A stretch of DNA of 64,000 nucleotides from an uncultured Candidatus Saccharibacteria bacterium. GTDB taxonomy: Bacteria; Patescibacteriota; Saccharimonadia; Saccharimonadales; Saccharimonadaceae. Made by a program: the position numbers and the translations under genes. Positions within the stretch are counted from its first letter, which is position 1; each line of letters begins with the position of its first letter. Below are positions 17,659 to 26,472 of this stretch, one piece after another. Below the pieces are notes generated by a model. It saw only the letters and a list, made by a program, of their open reading frames with translations, did not search any database and was not told the origin of the DNA. The stretch spans positions 1 to 64,000 of the forward strand of contig CALCYQ010000001.1 of assembly GCA_937906385.1 (NCBI GenBank). The letters are read 5' to 3'.

Positions 17659-18000
17659 ATGCTTGCGAAAAAATATCGTTTTCATTCCAGGGGTGGGGTA
17701 CGATATACCTACCAAAATGGTAAAACTATCCGAGATTCCAAAATCTCCCTAGTTTTTGCCGATAATTCTCGCAATCATCAACGCTATGCCGTTGTAGTTA
17801 GTAAAAAAGTACTCAAGTCTGCTGTTGGAAGAAATCGGATTCGTCGCCGCACTTATGAAGCAATTCGCGCTGAACTCCCGAATATCCAAAAACCAGTAGA
17901 CTGTATTTTTATTATCTATTCTAAAGATATTCTAGACATCGATTACAAAGAGTTACGTCACTTGATTCATAATTTACTCTTAGAGGCCGGTATAATATAA
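17659..18000 (+). CDS. rnpA: Ribonuclease P protein component
   Basis: Small basic subunit that helps the RNase P RNA bind pre-tRNA. At 113 residues it has normal length. The conserved central basic helix is K-S-A-V-G-R-N-R-I-R-R-R, and the upstream strand Y-A-V-V-V-S-K-K-V matches the RNR family. It starts 4 nt after the rpmH stop, so it is cotranscribed and probably coupled. The RNase P RNA gene itself is not seen in this window. Confidence 0.95.
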   Translation: MLAKKYRFHSRGGVRYTYQNGKTIRDSKISLVFADNSRNHQRYAVVVSKKVLKSAVGRNRIRRRTYEAIRAELPNIQKPVDCIFIIYSKDILDIDYKELRHLIHNLLLEAGII

Positions 18001-18020
18001 TATAGAGACAAAGGAGTTAT

Positions 18021-19079
18021 ATGTTTGATTTGTTAGATATGTTGATTGTGCGCCCGATTGTAAATATCCTTTTTGTTATCTATAGTGTTGTTGGCGACTT
18101 TGGTCTTGCCATCATTATCTTTACAGTCATTGTTAAAGTTGCTATGTGGCCACTCATGAAGCGTCAGCTTCATCAAACTCGCATTATGCGCGAAATTCAG
18201 CCAGAGCTCGCCGAGATTAAAAAGAATTGCAAGGGGAATAAGCAACTCGAGTCTATCCAGATGATGGATCTCTATAAGCGTAAGAATGTGAAACCATTCC
18301 GTTCTATGCTAACTTTATTGATTCAATTTCCAATCTTTATTGCCCTCTTTACGGCTATTAACGTTACAGTTCGTCCACGCGAGGCGGACTATAATGTTGA
18401 GCATTCTGCCTATTCCTTTGTAGAGCCGATGAATAATATTAAAGAGGTTATTACTCTTCAGAAAAATTATTTTACCGCTAAAGCCGAGGACGAAAATGCT
18501 ACCTATGAATTTGAGCCGAAACTCTTCGACACGATTGATTTGAGTGTCTTACCAAATCAAGTCTTTAGTAATTTTAACCTTAGTACCGTCTGCGTTTTCC
18601 TATTTGCGATTCTTTCGGCGATTACGCAGTTTATTATGTCTCGCCAACAAGATCCTACTCACAAGGCTGGCAAGAAACGTCGCACTATGCGTGATTTAAT
18701 GCGTGAAGCTGCCGACGGTAAAGAAGCTGATCAAGACGAAATTAATGCCGTGGCACAGTCTCAGATGACCTATATGATGCCGATTATGATGCTCTTCATT
18801 ATGATTAATCTTCCGGGTGCTTTAGTATTCTATTACCTATTAAATAACTTGATTACCGTTTTCTTGCAGAAGGTTATTCTTAACCGTAACTATACCGAAA
18901 TGGAGGCTGCTGCCGACAAGAAGATCCTCAAAGAGCTTAAAGAAGCTCAAGAGGCTATCGTAGTTAAAGATGATACAAAGGTATCCAAAACGACGCATTA
19001 TTCGTCGGATTCTAAAAATAAAAACGAAAAAGTCCACATTACCAGAATTAAGGCATCGGATAAAAAGAAAAGGAGATAA
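18021..19079 (+). CDS. yidC: Membrane protein insertase YidC/Oxa1
   Basis: Inserts and folds membrane proteins in cooperation with SecYEG. 352 residues with hydrophobic segments at about 10-45, 90-115, 188-210 and 250-285, and the Oxa1-type start of the core (F-G-L-A-I-I-I-F-T-V-I-V-K). There is no large periplasmic domain as in Gram-negative YidC and no clear lipobox. The C-terminus is very basic (K-K-K-R-R), typical of ribosome-binding tails. AAAGGAG site before the ATG. Its place between rnpA and khpB is the conserved order. Confidence 0.93.
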   Translation: MFDLLDMLIVRPIVNILFVIYSVVGDFGLAIIIFTVIVKVAMWPLMKRQLHQTRIMREIQPELAEIKKNCKGNKQLESIQMMDLYKRKNVKPFRSMLTLLIQFPIFIALFTAINVTVRPREADYNVEHSAYSFVEPMNNIKEVITLQKNYFTAKAEDENATYEFEPKLFDTIDLSVLPNQVFSNFNLSTVCVFLFAILSAITQFIMSRQQDPTHKAGKKRRTMRDLMREAADGKEADQDEINAVAQSQMTYMMPIMMLFIMINLPGALVFYYLLNNLITVFLQKVILNRNYTEMEAAADKKILKELKEAQEAIVVKDDTKVSKTTHYSSDSKNKNEKVHITRIKASDKKKRR

Positions 19080-19081
19080 TT

Positions 19082-19543
19082 ATGAACACCGATGAATCAA
19101 TTCGCTTCGCCACGAAGTATCTAGAGGACTTACTATCCTTCTTTGGTATTAATGTAGCGGTTTATTCTACAATTGAGGATGATGTTATTCAGCTCTCAAT
19201 CCCATCAACGAGTATGAATTCACTCCTAATCGGCAAAAATGCTAATAACCTCCGCGCACTTCAACATATTTTAATGATGACTTTGGTTGCTCGTAACGCC
19301 GAGGTTACTCGTGTAAATATCGATATTGCTGACTACAAACGCCAACGTGCCGACAAAATCGAGCATCAAGCAGAGAAGTGGATTGATGAAGTTCGCCGCA
19401 CTGGCCGCGAAAAGATTCTCGACCTTAATGCCGCTGATCGTCGCGTAGTCCACCGCTATGCTAGCGATTATTCCGACATTGAAACCTTTAGCACCGGCGA
19501 AGGTCGCGAACGTCGCCTCCATATCACCAAAAAAGAGCTTTAA
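19082..19543 (+). CDS. khpB: KhpB/Jag RNA-binding protein (KH + R3H)
   Basis: A 153-residue RNA-binding protein. It has a KH-like domain with the loop I-G-K-N-A-N-N-L-R-A-L (about 43-55) and a C-terminal R3H domain (R-R-V-V-H-R-Y...E-G-R-E-R-R-L-H-I). The extended N-terminal Jag_N domain of some homologues is reduced. It starts 2 nt after yidC with an AGGAG site and ends the operon at a terminator. Family members affect cell division and envelope homeostasis in Gram-positives. Confidence 0.9.
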   Translation: MNTDESIRFATKYLEDLLSFFGINVAVYSTIEDDVIQLSIPSTSMNSLLIGKNANNLRALQHILMMTLVARNAEVTRVNIDIADYKRQRADKIEHQAEKWIDEVRRTGREKILDLNAADRRVVHRYASDYSDIETFSTGEGRERRLHITKKEL

Positions 19544-19548
19544 AAAAT

Positions 19549-19573
19549 ACCCGCCCTCACCGGCGGGCTTTTT
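19549..19573 (+). terminator. Terminator of the rpmH-khpB operon
   Basis: CCCGCC at 19550-19555 pairs with GGCGGG at 19562-19567, followed by CTTTTTG. A short, strong hairpin with a U-tract. Confidence 0.85.
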
Positions 19574-19856
19574 GTTGTTTTTAAAAAGGGAAGTTTTCCA
19601 CCTATTTTTGAGCAAAAATATAAAGTCAACTATAAAATAACAGACACGTATAATAATTTCACGTTTTGTCAATTATCATACATAAATACACTTGTGGAAA
19701 AGTAGGTGGAATATGGGGAATAATAATTATAGCTATTACGTAATAAGTAAACTATCTGTTCACGCCATTTATAACTAATCTCAACTAAATGAACCTAATA
19801 GGTAAACTTATTATTTGCATTTCGAACATATCTTTTAATAAACTCTCTCCCGCCAC
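19574..19856. other. AT-rich gap with DnaA-box-like words
   Basis: No gene seen. It contains TTTTCCACC (19594-19602), TGTGGAAAA (19693-19701) and GGTGGAATA (19705-19713). TTCCACCTA (19596-19604) and TAGGTGGAA (19703-19711) form a 9-bp inverted pair about 98 nt apart. These resemble the words around dnaA, so the segment may be an accessory DnaA-binding region. A small RNA cannot be excluded. Confidence 0.35.
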
Positions 19857-19886
19857 ATAAAAAAAAGAGCCCTCAGAAAGGGCTCT
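19857..19886 (-). terminator. Terminator of the LCP gene
   Basis: AGAGCCCT / AGGGCTCT stem (19866-19873 and 19879-19886). A run of A on the plus strand (T on the transcript) follows on the minus-strand 3' side. Confidence 0.85.
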
Positions 19887-19905
19887 AAATCGCGCTAGAA
19901 GGCGA

Positions 19906-21708
19906 TCAATGTGGGCCGTTGCCTACTATTACTATAAAGTCAGCATCGGTGCTCTGAAGCGATTCTGGGATGTCCGTAATGAGATCAACCTTATATAGAT
20001 TATGTAAGGCTTCGGCCGTTTTGGTCATCTTAAGATTCTTCTGATAGACTTTTACGCCATCGAAGCCACCGAGGCTAGACGGGGCATTTCCAGTCGATTT
20101 AACAATATATCCTTTCCCCTCAAGCACGTCTTTTTCTTTATTAGCGATTCCGGACGCCGCTGTGCCATTCAAGACCGCTATCTGCGCCTCTTCGCTCGTG
20201 AAGCTTGCGCCAGTCATTACGCCCTTAATATACTTCTGAATCGCGGTGTAATTATAAGTACCGGCGCGCGGTAGAACATAAGAGATATTATTCACCATGC
20301 CAGTCGTTAATAAACCGGCCTTCTGTAATGAAATCGTCTGTAAAGTGTTAATATCGAGCGACATTGCGAGCTTCAAGAGAGTTTTAATTTCTGTATCTTT
20401 GAAGTTTGTGCGGATATTATCGCCAATCGCTGCCTTAATACCTAAAGCTGTCGTAATATCGATATTCTTTTCTTTTGCCTTCTTGCCGGCCGCCTCAATA
20501 ATGCGCTGTTGGAAATATTCACGACTAAAGTTACCATTACCAGCACCATATCCACCATGTGAATTACGTGAGCGAGCTACTTCAAGCGCCCGCCAACCAG
20601 ACAAATGATACGTTTTACCGGTCTCATAGGCAAAGTAAGTAGTCCAGCGTCCATTCTCATAGCCCTTTTCCGAGAGGCCACGCTTATCAGTTACTTCGAT
20701 ATGGGTAGCTTTTTCGTCACTACAATTATCAGTCTTGTAATAGAAGCAGACATCTACGCCGTCAAGTGCATCAACTACCTTAATTAATGCGTCCCAGTTT
20801 ACATGCACGCGGTAATGGATTTTAAGACCGGTAATCTTCTGAAAAGCCTCAGCGAGTTTATTACCAGCGGATGCTTCCTTTTCTTTACGTAAATCTTCGG
20901 TCTTGTTCTTGGCATTTAGGTAACCAAGATATTCGCACCAATAAACCTCATTCATCTTGGCAGTGCCCGTACAGCCACGCTCCATCTTTAAGTCGCGTGG
21001 TAGACTGATACCCTTAATATCGCCAGTATCCTGATTAATACTAAGCACCATCATAGCATCAGTTAACCAACCGCCATCGTAGTTCGGATCATCCATCGAA
21101 TAACCCTCCGTACCAAAGACGAGGATATTTGTACGGCCATTTTCATCTTTTTCGAGCGGCGTATCTGGGTCGGCGAGGAGAACATTAATGACGTTTCCGC
21201 CATCCGTAATTGTTGCTACAAAATCATTCAAATAGAAATAGATGCCTACTGCGCCGACAATAATCAAAAGAATGAAGATTAATAAAATCTTTTTCCAGAG
21301 TTTACCTTTTTTCTTCTTTTTCTTTTCCTTCTTTTCTTTTTTATCTTTCTTTTTCTTATTCCAGCCTTTGCTTTTTTCAGACTTTGGCACTTCTACTAAA
21401 TCTGTTGGATCAACATCTTTCACTTCGGATAAAAATTCCTTTACCGATTCGCGCTCTCTGTCATTTTCTGAACTACCAGAACTTTTTCGCTCTAATTCTT
21501 CATTTTCAGCAATTAACGCCTTTAGATCTTTTTTATTATCAGGAATTCCAATTTTTCGTCGAGTGGTAGCCTGATTGCTCGCAGTTTTTGGGGCACCAAC
21601 AGAAACCTTCTTCACGGTGCGACGCTTAGCTACTGTATTAGTAGTCACTCCTCGTCCACCCTGAGTTGAAGTCCTCCGCTGAAGTCCATCAATAGACTTA
21701 TTACTCAT
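19906..21708 (-). CDS. LytR-CpsA-Psr (LCP) family glycopolymer ligase
   Basis: LCP enzymes attach teichoic acids or capsule from undecaprenyl carriers to peptidoglycan outside the cell. The 600-residue protein has a long polar N-terminus with a Lys-rich run (about 110-140), one membrane span (about 142-162), and the LCP catalytic domain from about 195. That domain includes T-N-I-L-V-F-G, D-A-M-M-V-L-S-I and the S-L-P-R-D-L arginine motif, then R-A-L-E-V-A-R-S-R. A C-terminal LytR_C-like domain sits at about 505-560 (V-L-N-G-T-A-A-S-G). TAAAAT lies 6 nt before the ATG, so it is probably leaderless. It is divergent from the polysaccharide genes it probably serves. Confidence 0.9.
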   Translation of the reverse strand: MSNKSIDGLQRRTSTQGGRGVTTNTVAKRRTVKKVSVGAPKTASNQATTRRKIGIPDNKKDLKALIAENEELERKSSGSSENDRERESVKEFLSEVKDVDPTDLVEVPKSEKSKGWNKKKKDKKEKKEKKKKKKGKLWKKILLIFILLIIVGAVGIYFYLNDFVATITDGGNVINVLLADPDTPLEKDENGRTNILVFGTEGYSMDDPNYDGGWLTDAMMVLSINQDTGDIKGISLPRDLKMERGCTGTAKMNEVYWCEYLGYLNAKNKTEDLRKEKEASAGNKLAEAFQKITGLKIHYRVHVNWDALIKVVDALDGVDVCFYYKTDNCSDEKATHIEVTDKRGLSEKGYENGRWTTYFAYETGKTYHLSGWRALEVARSRNSHGGYGAGNGNFSREYFQQRIIEAAGKKAKEKNIDITTALGIKAAIGDNIRTNFKDTEIKTLLKLAMSLDINTLQTISLQKAGLLTTGMVNNISYVLPRAGTYNYTAIQKYIKGVMTGASFTSEEAQIAVLNGTAASGIANKEKDVLEGKGYIVKSTGNAPSSLGGFDGVKVYQKNLKMTKTAEALHNLYKVDLITDIPESLQSTDADFIVIVGNGPH

Positions 21709-21751
21709 TACCTAATTTTAACATAGAAGAATCCTACGATATAATATAATT

Positions 21752-22816
21752 ATGCCTAAAAATATCACTTGGATTGTAAATAACATCACGCAAGTTGGTG
21801 GTATTGAGCGCGTCGTATGTAATATTTCAAATTATCTTCAAGATAACGGCTATCGCGTCAAAATCGTTTCACTTAACACTGCTGGAGGTAAGGCTTATTT
21901 TAAATTATCCCCAAAAATAAAAATTCAGCATTTAGGCTACTCCGAGGCGGAGAATCTTAATCGCAAAAAACTCAAATCAGCCATTAAGGATTTTTTAATT
22001 GCCGAAAATGGCGAAAGCGACATTTTAATTACTTGCCATCCTTGGATTGCGATGCCGATTTTACAACAAAAAAATCTCTATCATGGCAAAATCGTTTCTA
22101 CCGAGCATTCCGCCTGGGAGTATTACAGTAAGAAGCGCCGCATCTTAAATCTTGTTTTTTATCGCCGTGCCGACCAACTTATAGTGTTATCGGAAAATGC
22201 CCGAGATACTTACCGAAAGTATGGTTTAAAAAATCTTACTGTAATCCCAAATATTATTACAAATTATCCAGCCAAGCTCGCTTCGCTTCAAAACAGAGAA
22301 CTTGTCGCCGCCGGTCGCCTAACGGAAGTAAAAGGTTTCGACCGACTGATTGAAGCAATCGGCGCTATTAAAGAATCATTTTCTCCGTGGCACCTTACGA
22401 TTTATGGCGATGGTGAGGATGAATCGTCGCTACGTGATTTGATTAAGAAATATCAACTTGAAAAACAGGTCACAATTGCTACCTTTACTGATCAACTTCA
22501 ACATAAAATAAACAATTGCTCCGGCTTTATAATTTCGTCACATTCCGAAGCTTTCCCAATGGTTGCACTTGAAGCTCTATCGAATGGTGTTCCGGTAATT
22601 AGCTTTAATATCCCATCGCTCAAAGAAATCGACCAGGGAAAAGGAAATATTATCTTTGCCGATCAAGATAATGTTGATGATTTAGCTACTAAGATTAATT
22701 TTTATATTCATTCAGATAATATTCGAGCTCGTGGCATCGAGGCGCGTACTATTTCGCTTACATATTCTTTAGAAAATATCGGACCAAAGTGGCTCAAGCT
22801 GCTCGAGATGTTATAA
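21752..22816 (+). CDS. GT4-family glycosyltransferase
   Basis: A 354-residue retaining glycosyltransferase with GT-B fold. N-terminal G-G-I-E-R-V-V donor/acceptor region, the C-terminal G-R-L-T-E-V-K-G-F-D-R-L motif, and the nucleotide-sugar site S-S-H-S-E-A-F-P-M-V-A-L-E-A (E-X7-E type). It probably adds a sugar to the surface polysaccharide precursor in the cytoplasm. TATAAT is repeated twice just before the ATG (21740-21750). galE begins 8 nt after its stop. Confidence 0.88.
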   Translation: MPKNITWIVNNITQVGGIERVVCNISNYLQDNGYRVKIVSLNTAGGKAYFKLSPKIKIQHLGYSEAENLNRKKLKSAIKDFLIAENGESDILITCHPWIAMPILQQKNLYHGKIVSTEHSAWEYYSKKRRILNLVFYRRADQLIVLSENARDTYRKYGLKNLTVIPNIITNYPAKLASLQNRELVAAGRLTEVKGFDRLIEAIGAIKESFSPWHLTIYGDGEDESSLRDLIKKYQLEKQVTIATFTDQLQHKINNCSGFIISSHSEAFPMVALEALSNGVPVISFNIPSLKEIDQGKGNIIFADQDNVDDLATKINFYIHSDNIRARGIEARTISLTYSLENIGPKWLKLLEML

Positions 22817-22824
22817 TTAAATAC

Positions 22825-23844
22825 ATGAAGAAGCATATATTAGTAACCGGCGGTACGGGTTACATTGGGTCTCATACTGTCGTTGAGTTATTAAAAAACC
22901 CAGATTACACCGTCGATATCATTGATAATCTCGCCAATAGCAAGGCCGAAGTTATTGATCGTATCGAGCAAATTACTAATATTCGTCCTAATTTTATCGA
23001 AGGTGATCTTCTCGATAAAAAAATAGTCGAAAAACTATTTACCGAAAATCATTATGATAGTGTGATGCATTTTGCTGGTCTTAAAGCCGTTGGCGAGTCG
23101 GTCGAAAAGCCTCTCGATTATTATGAAAATAATCTTCAGAGCACTATTAATATTTTAAATATGATGAAAAAATACAACGTCAAAGAATTTATTTTTTCAT
23201 CGTCCGCCACTGTATATGGCCTTCAAGATACGCCAGAATGCGTCGAGACTATGCAAACTGGCCAAAATCTCACTAATCCATATGGTCGCACTAAATATTT
23301 TATTGAAGAAATAATCAAGGACTATGCTCTAACGGATCCAGAATTTAAAGGCGTTATTTTACGTTACTTTAATCCAGTTGGCGCACACGCCTCTGGGCTT
23401 CTCGGCGAAGATCCAAATGGCATTCCAAATAATCTTATGCCGGTCATTATGCGCGTATATACTGGCGACATTCCAGTATTAAGTATCTATGGCGACGATT
23501 ATGACACTGAAGATGGTACGGCGCGCCGCGACTATATTCACGTCGTAGACTTGGCGCAAGGTCACATCGCCTGTCTAAATCATATAAAAGCTGGTGTTTC
23601 GATTTATAATCTCGGCACTGGTCGTCCGACCTCCGTTAAAGAAATGATTGCCGCCTTTGAAGAGGCTAGTGGCGAAAAACTTCCAACTCAAATTGTCGAA
23701 CGTCGTGCTGGTGATTTGCCCGAATGTTGGGCTGACCCATCAAAAGCAAATGCTGAACTAGGATGGAAAACTAATCTCACCATCGCCGACGCTATGCGTG
23801 ATACATTAAATTATTTAAAACATGAAGGGAAAACTCATGCCTAA
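22825..23844 (+). CDS. galE: UDP-glucose 4-epimerase
   Basis: Interconverts UDP-glucose and UDP-galactose (or the GlcNAc/GalNAc pair) for polysaccharide synthesis. SDR-fold protein of 339 residues: NAD-binding G-G-T-G-Y-I-G-S-H near residue 8, S-S-S-A-T-V-Y-G strand, and catalytic Y153-x3-K157 in Y-G-R-T-K. R-Y-F-N-P-V-G-A-H and Y-N-L-G-T-G-R are GalE hallmarks. The start is ATG 22825, because the longer frame (22789) overlaps the upstream gene. TATAAT at 22812-22817 sits 7 nt before this ATG, so galE may also have its own leaderless promoter. Confidence 0.95.
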   Translation: MKKHILVTGGTGYIGSHTVVELLKNPDYTVDIIDNLANSKAEVIDRIEQITNIRPNFIEGDLLDKKIVEKLFTENHYDSVMHFAGLKAVGESVEKPLDYYENNLQSTINILNMMKKYNVKEFIFSSSATVYGLQDTPECVETMQTGQNLTNPYGRTKYFIEEIIKDYALTDPEFKGVILRYFNPVGAHASGLLGEDPNGIPNNLMPVIMRVYTGDIPVLSIYGDDYDTEDGTARRDYIHVVDLAQGHIACLNHIKAGVSIYNLGTGRPTSVKEMIAAFEEASGEKLPTQIVERRAGDLPECWADPSKANAELGWKTNLTIADAMRDTLNYLKHEGKTHA

Positions 23845-24418
23845 AACAACCTATAATTATTCCGCGAAAGAGTATTTTAAATATCTACGCCATAATTGGT
23901 TTATTATTGTAATTATTACAATTATTGGTTGTATTGGCGGCTACTATTTCGGCTTCAAAAAAGATGCCGACACTTATTCATCGAATGCTGGCGTAATTTT
24001 CTACAACGATAAAGTTGAGCTAAATGAAGCAAATTCGGCACACAATCAATTTGTCGCCATTATCAAAAGTGAAAATATCTACAAAGAATTAAACTACGAC
24101 ATCGAAGAATATGATTTTAGTGGCATCAATGTAACTGAGACGAAGGTTGGTGTATATAATATCAAGACCACGTCAGCCACGCCAGAAATGAGTACTAAAA
24201 CTACTGACTTCATCGTAAAGCATGCTTCCGAAGTTATTAAAAAGACCTACGGCGACAATAGTGGTTATCATGTCATGTTAACTAGTGGCCCAACTTCAGC
24301 CGAAAAGGACATTACGGCAAAAGACCGCATTTTATCTATGGGCATTATCGTTGTTCTCGCGATTTTCGTTGCATTCGCTGGACTATTTATGCGCTTTAAT
24401 AGTATTGCGAAGAAATAA
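23837..24418 (+). CDS. Wzz/YveK-like chain-length determinant protein
   Basis: A 193-residue membrane protein with the Wzz layout: short cytosolic N-terminus (A-K-E-Y-F-K-Y-L-R-H-N-W), first span at about 18-38, an extracytoplasmic region of about 120 residues, and a second span near the C-terminus (about 162-182). Such proteins regulate polymer length and normally partner a tyrosine kinase. No kinase gene or fused kinase domain is present nearby. The ATG at 23837 is chosen over 23822 because of the GAAGGG site; it overlaps the end of galE by 8 bp. It ends tail-to-tail against the next gene with no gap. Confidence 0.75.
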   Translation: MPKTTYNYSAKEYFKYLRHNWFIIVIITIIGCIGGYYFGFKKDADTYSSNAGVIFYNDKVELNEANSAHNQFVAIIKSENIYKELNYDIEEYDFSGINVTETKVGVYNIKTTSATPEMSTKTTDFIVKHASEVIKKTYGDNSGYHVMLTSGPTSAEKDITAKDRILSMGIIVVLAIFVAFAGLFMRFNSIAKK

Positions 24419-25378
24419 TTATTTGATTTTTACGGTGCGTTTAATATTCATAAAACGCACTGTTTTTTTCGGACCGAATTTTAATAATCTCGCAATCAAT
24501 TTTTGACGTTTCGTAGAACGCTTATCGGATGAAATCTCTTTCCGATTTGCTTCTAAAATTTCCAGTACTTCACAATATTCTGATGGATAATCATTTTCGG
24601 CTTTCGCGAGAATTATCGACTCGCAAATAAAATATGCTTCCATAAAAAGACGTGCTTTTGAATAGAAACTATTTTCAGCCTCATGAATTCGCTTTACCGC
24701 TTCCAAGCTACCCATGCGCTTTTTTGAAAAATGCGCTGTCGATAAACTTCCCCTAGTAGCTACATAAGAATAAATAGTAGAATGGTTGATAACGACCTTT
24801 TTAGCGCGTTTGAATACCTGATAATTAAAGAATAAATCTTCCGCCACAGTGTAGTAAGGCATTCTTATGTTACCAATCGTAGACTTTTTAAATAATTTAA
24901 CAGCAACACCGTTTTTAATACCCATTTTTAAAAGGCTATCAACCGCTTCCTGCGAATTTAAAACAGTACTATCATTAGTCAAATTCTCAAAATCATTTTT
25001 ACGATTTCTTGTGTAATCCGCGCAAGAAATATCGGCATCATTATCGACTAAAACTTTATGTAATTGCTTTAAATAATTGGGCGACACTATATCATCAATG
25101 TCTATAAAACAAATATATTCGCCCTTTGCGCGTTCTATTCCGACATTTCGCGCTGGCCCTGCGCCAGCATTTTTAGTTTTAATTACTGAGTATTTTTTAT
25201 TTTTCGAGCAAATTTCTTCTAGAATTTTTGCCGAGTTATCAGTCGAGCCATCATTCACAAAAATTACTTCATAATTGTCGTAAACCTGCGCCTTGATGCC
25301 TTCTATGCAACGTTCAATTGTAGCTTCGCCGTTATAAACTGGCACAACTACTGAAATTAAATCATCATTTTTACTCAT
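24419..25378 (-). CDS. GT2-family glycosyltransferase
   Basis: A 319-residue GT-A fold transferase. N-terminal V-V-V-P-V-Y-N-G-E-A-T-I, V-N-D-G-S-T-D-N-S, and the metal-binding F-I-D-I-D-D (about 93-98) in place of the plain D-X-D. R-N-V-G-I-E-R-A-K-G-E-Y is a family hallmark. Its C-terminus is basic and without membrane spans, so it acts on a lipid-linked acceptor from the cytoplasm. It overlaps the EpsG-like gene upstream by 4 bp and is last in this minus-strand operon. Confidence 0.9.
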   Translation of the reverse strand: MSKNDDLISVVVPVYNGEATIERCIEGIKAQVYDNYEVIFVNDGSTDNSAKILEEICSKNKKYSVIKTKNAGAGPARNVGIERAKGEYICFIDIDDIVSPNYLKQLHKVLVDNDADISCADYTRNRKNDFENLTNDSTVLNSQEAVDSLLKMGIKNGVAVKLFKKSTIGNIRMPYYTVAEDLFFNYQVFKRAKKVVINHSTIYSYVATRGSLSTAHFSKKRMGSLEAVKRIHEAENSFYSKARLFMEAYFICESIILAKAENDYPSEYCEVLEILEANRKEISSDKRSTKRQKLIARLLKFGPKKTVRFMNIKRTVKIK

Positions 25379-26472
25379 AACATTATCTGATATGGAATTA
25401 TTTGGCTATTACCCATAATTATATAGGAAGCAATAAAATAGAGAATCGGAATTATTAAGAAAATTGCAGCCTTTGTTTGTGACTTATCTTTCATACGATC
25501 AATAATTAACCACAAAGTTATTATATTGATTGGCCAAAAGAAATCTGCCATCCGTCCTATATATGCCGAAAATAGACCCAACCCCGCATAAAATACAGCG
25601 CACGACATCATTGTCATGATAATCCGGTTTGTTTCTTTCGGATAACTATTGAAATGTCTTCTCGTAATAAATACCATCGCAGCAATAATGCCAATAATTA
25701 ATAAATCGAACGAAATCGCCGCCGGTTCGTACTGTTCAAAAGTATTTGAATATTTTTCAGGTAGAATTCCTGCATCTATTACAAGCGACATTAATGGCGG
25801 TAAAATTACTAACGCTACGCCAAGTGCCAACATAATAAAGAAACTCAGGCGTTTATAGTTAGTTTTCATTGCTATTAATGGCACTAATAAAACAGGTAAG
25901 AATAGAATAGTCGAATAATGAATAGAAATTGCTAGAACCGTAAACAAAAGATAATGCCAATATCGTTTCTTTTTATCAAAAATTATATTCATTAACACAA
26001 AAGTAATAACCGAAATTGCTGCAATTTGGCGCATTGCATTGAAGCTGAGCGGAAATAGTATTAGCATTGCACCCGAATATAATAACCACACCTTCTTCTC
26101 GTCAAATTTTTTAAAGGCAAGATATAAGAAAACAGTAGTTATGAAAGCAAAGAATGCAAAAAACAACCAATGTCCAAACAGAATATTTTTAAATAATACA
26201 ATAATAATTAATACTAACGGTTCTGATGCTCCTGTCGCGAATCTTGAATGGATACTATTCATTGACTCGTGTGAAACCTGATTATACATCTCCGAGTATG
26301 CAGCATAATCAGTTCCGACATTATAACGAAAAGCCGCGACTAGTATTGGTAATAGAATCGCTAGTACTGCGCAGACTTTGTTTTTCTTATAAAAACCCAA
26401 GTACGAAAAAAGAATAATTAAAGTGAAAAAGAGAAGATAAAAAACTACCGTAGCGGAATTAGTTAGCGTCAT
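25375..26472 (-). CDS. EpsG-like polysaccharide polymerase
   Basis: A 365-residue polytopic membrane protein, almost wholly hydrophobic with about 10 spans. The N-terminal R-Y-N-V-G-T-D-Y-A-A-Y motif after the first spans is characteristic of the EpsG family of exopolysaccharide polymerases, as is N-A-M-R-Q near the middle. It would polymerise repeat units on the outer face of the membrane. It overlaps the upstream glycosyltransferase by 14 bp and the downstream one by 4 bp, so all are in one operon. No flippase (Wzx) gene is in the cluster. Confidence 0.85.
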   Translation of the reverse strand: MTLTNSATVVFYLLFFTLIILFSYLGFYKKNKVCAVLAILLPILVAAFRYNVGTDYAAYSEMYNQVSHESMNSIHSRFATGASEPLVLIIIVLFKNILFGHWLFFAFFAFITTVFLYLAFKKFDEKKVWLLYSGAMLILFPLSFNAMRQIAAISVITFVLMNIIFDKKKRYWHYLLFTVLAISIHYSTILFLPVLLVPLIAMKTNYKRLSFFIMLALGVALVILPPLMSLVIDAGILPEKYSNTFEQYEPAAISFDLLIIGIIAAMVFITRRHFNSYPKETNRIIMTMMSCAVFYAGLGLFSAYIGRMADFFWPINIITLWLIIDRMKDKSQTKAAIFLIIPILYFIASYIIMGNSQIIPYQIML

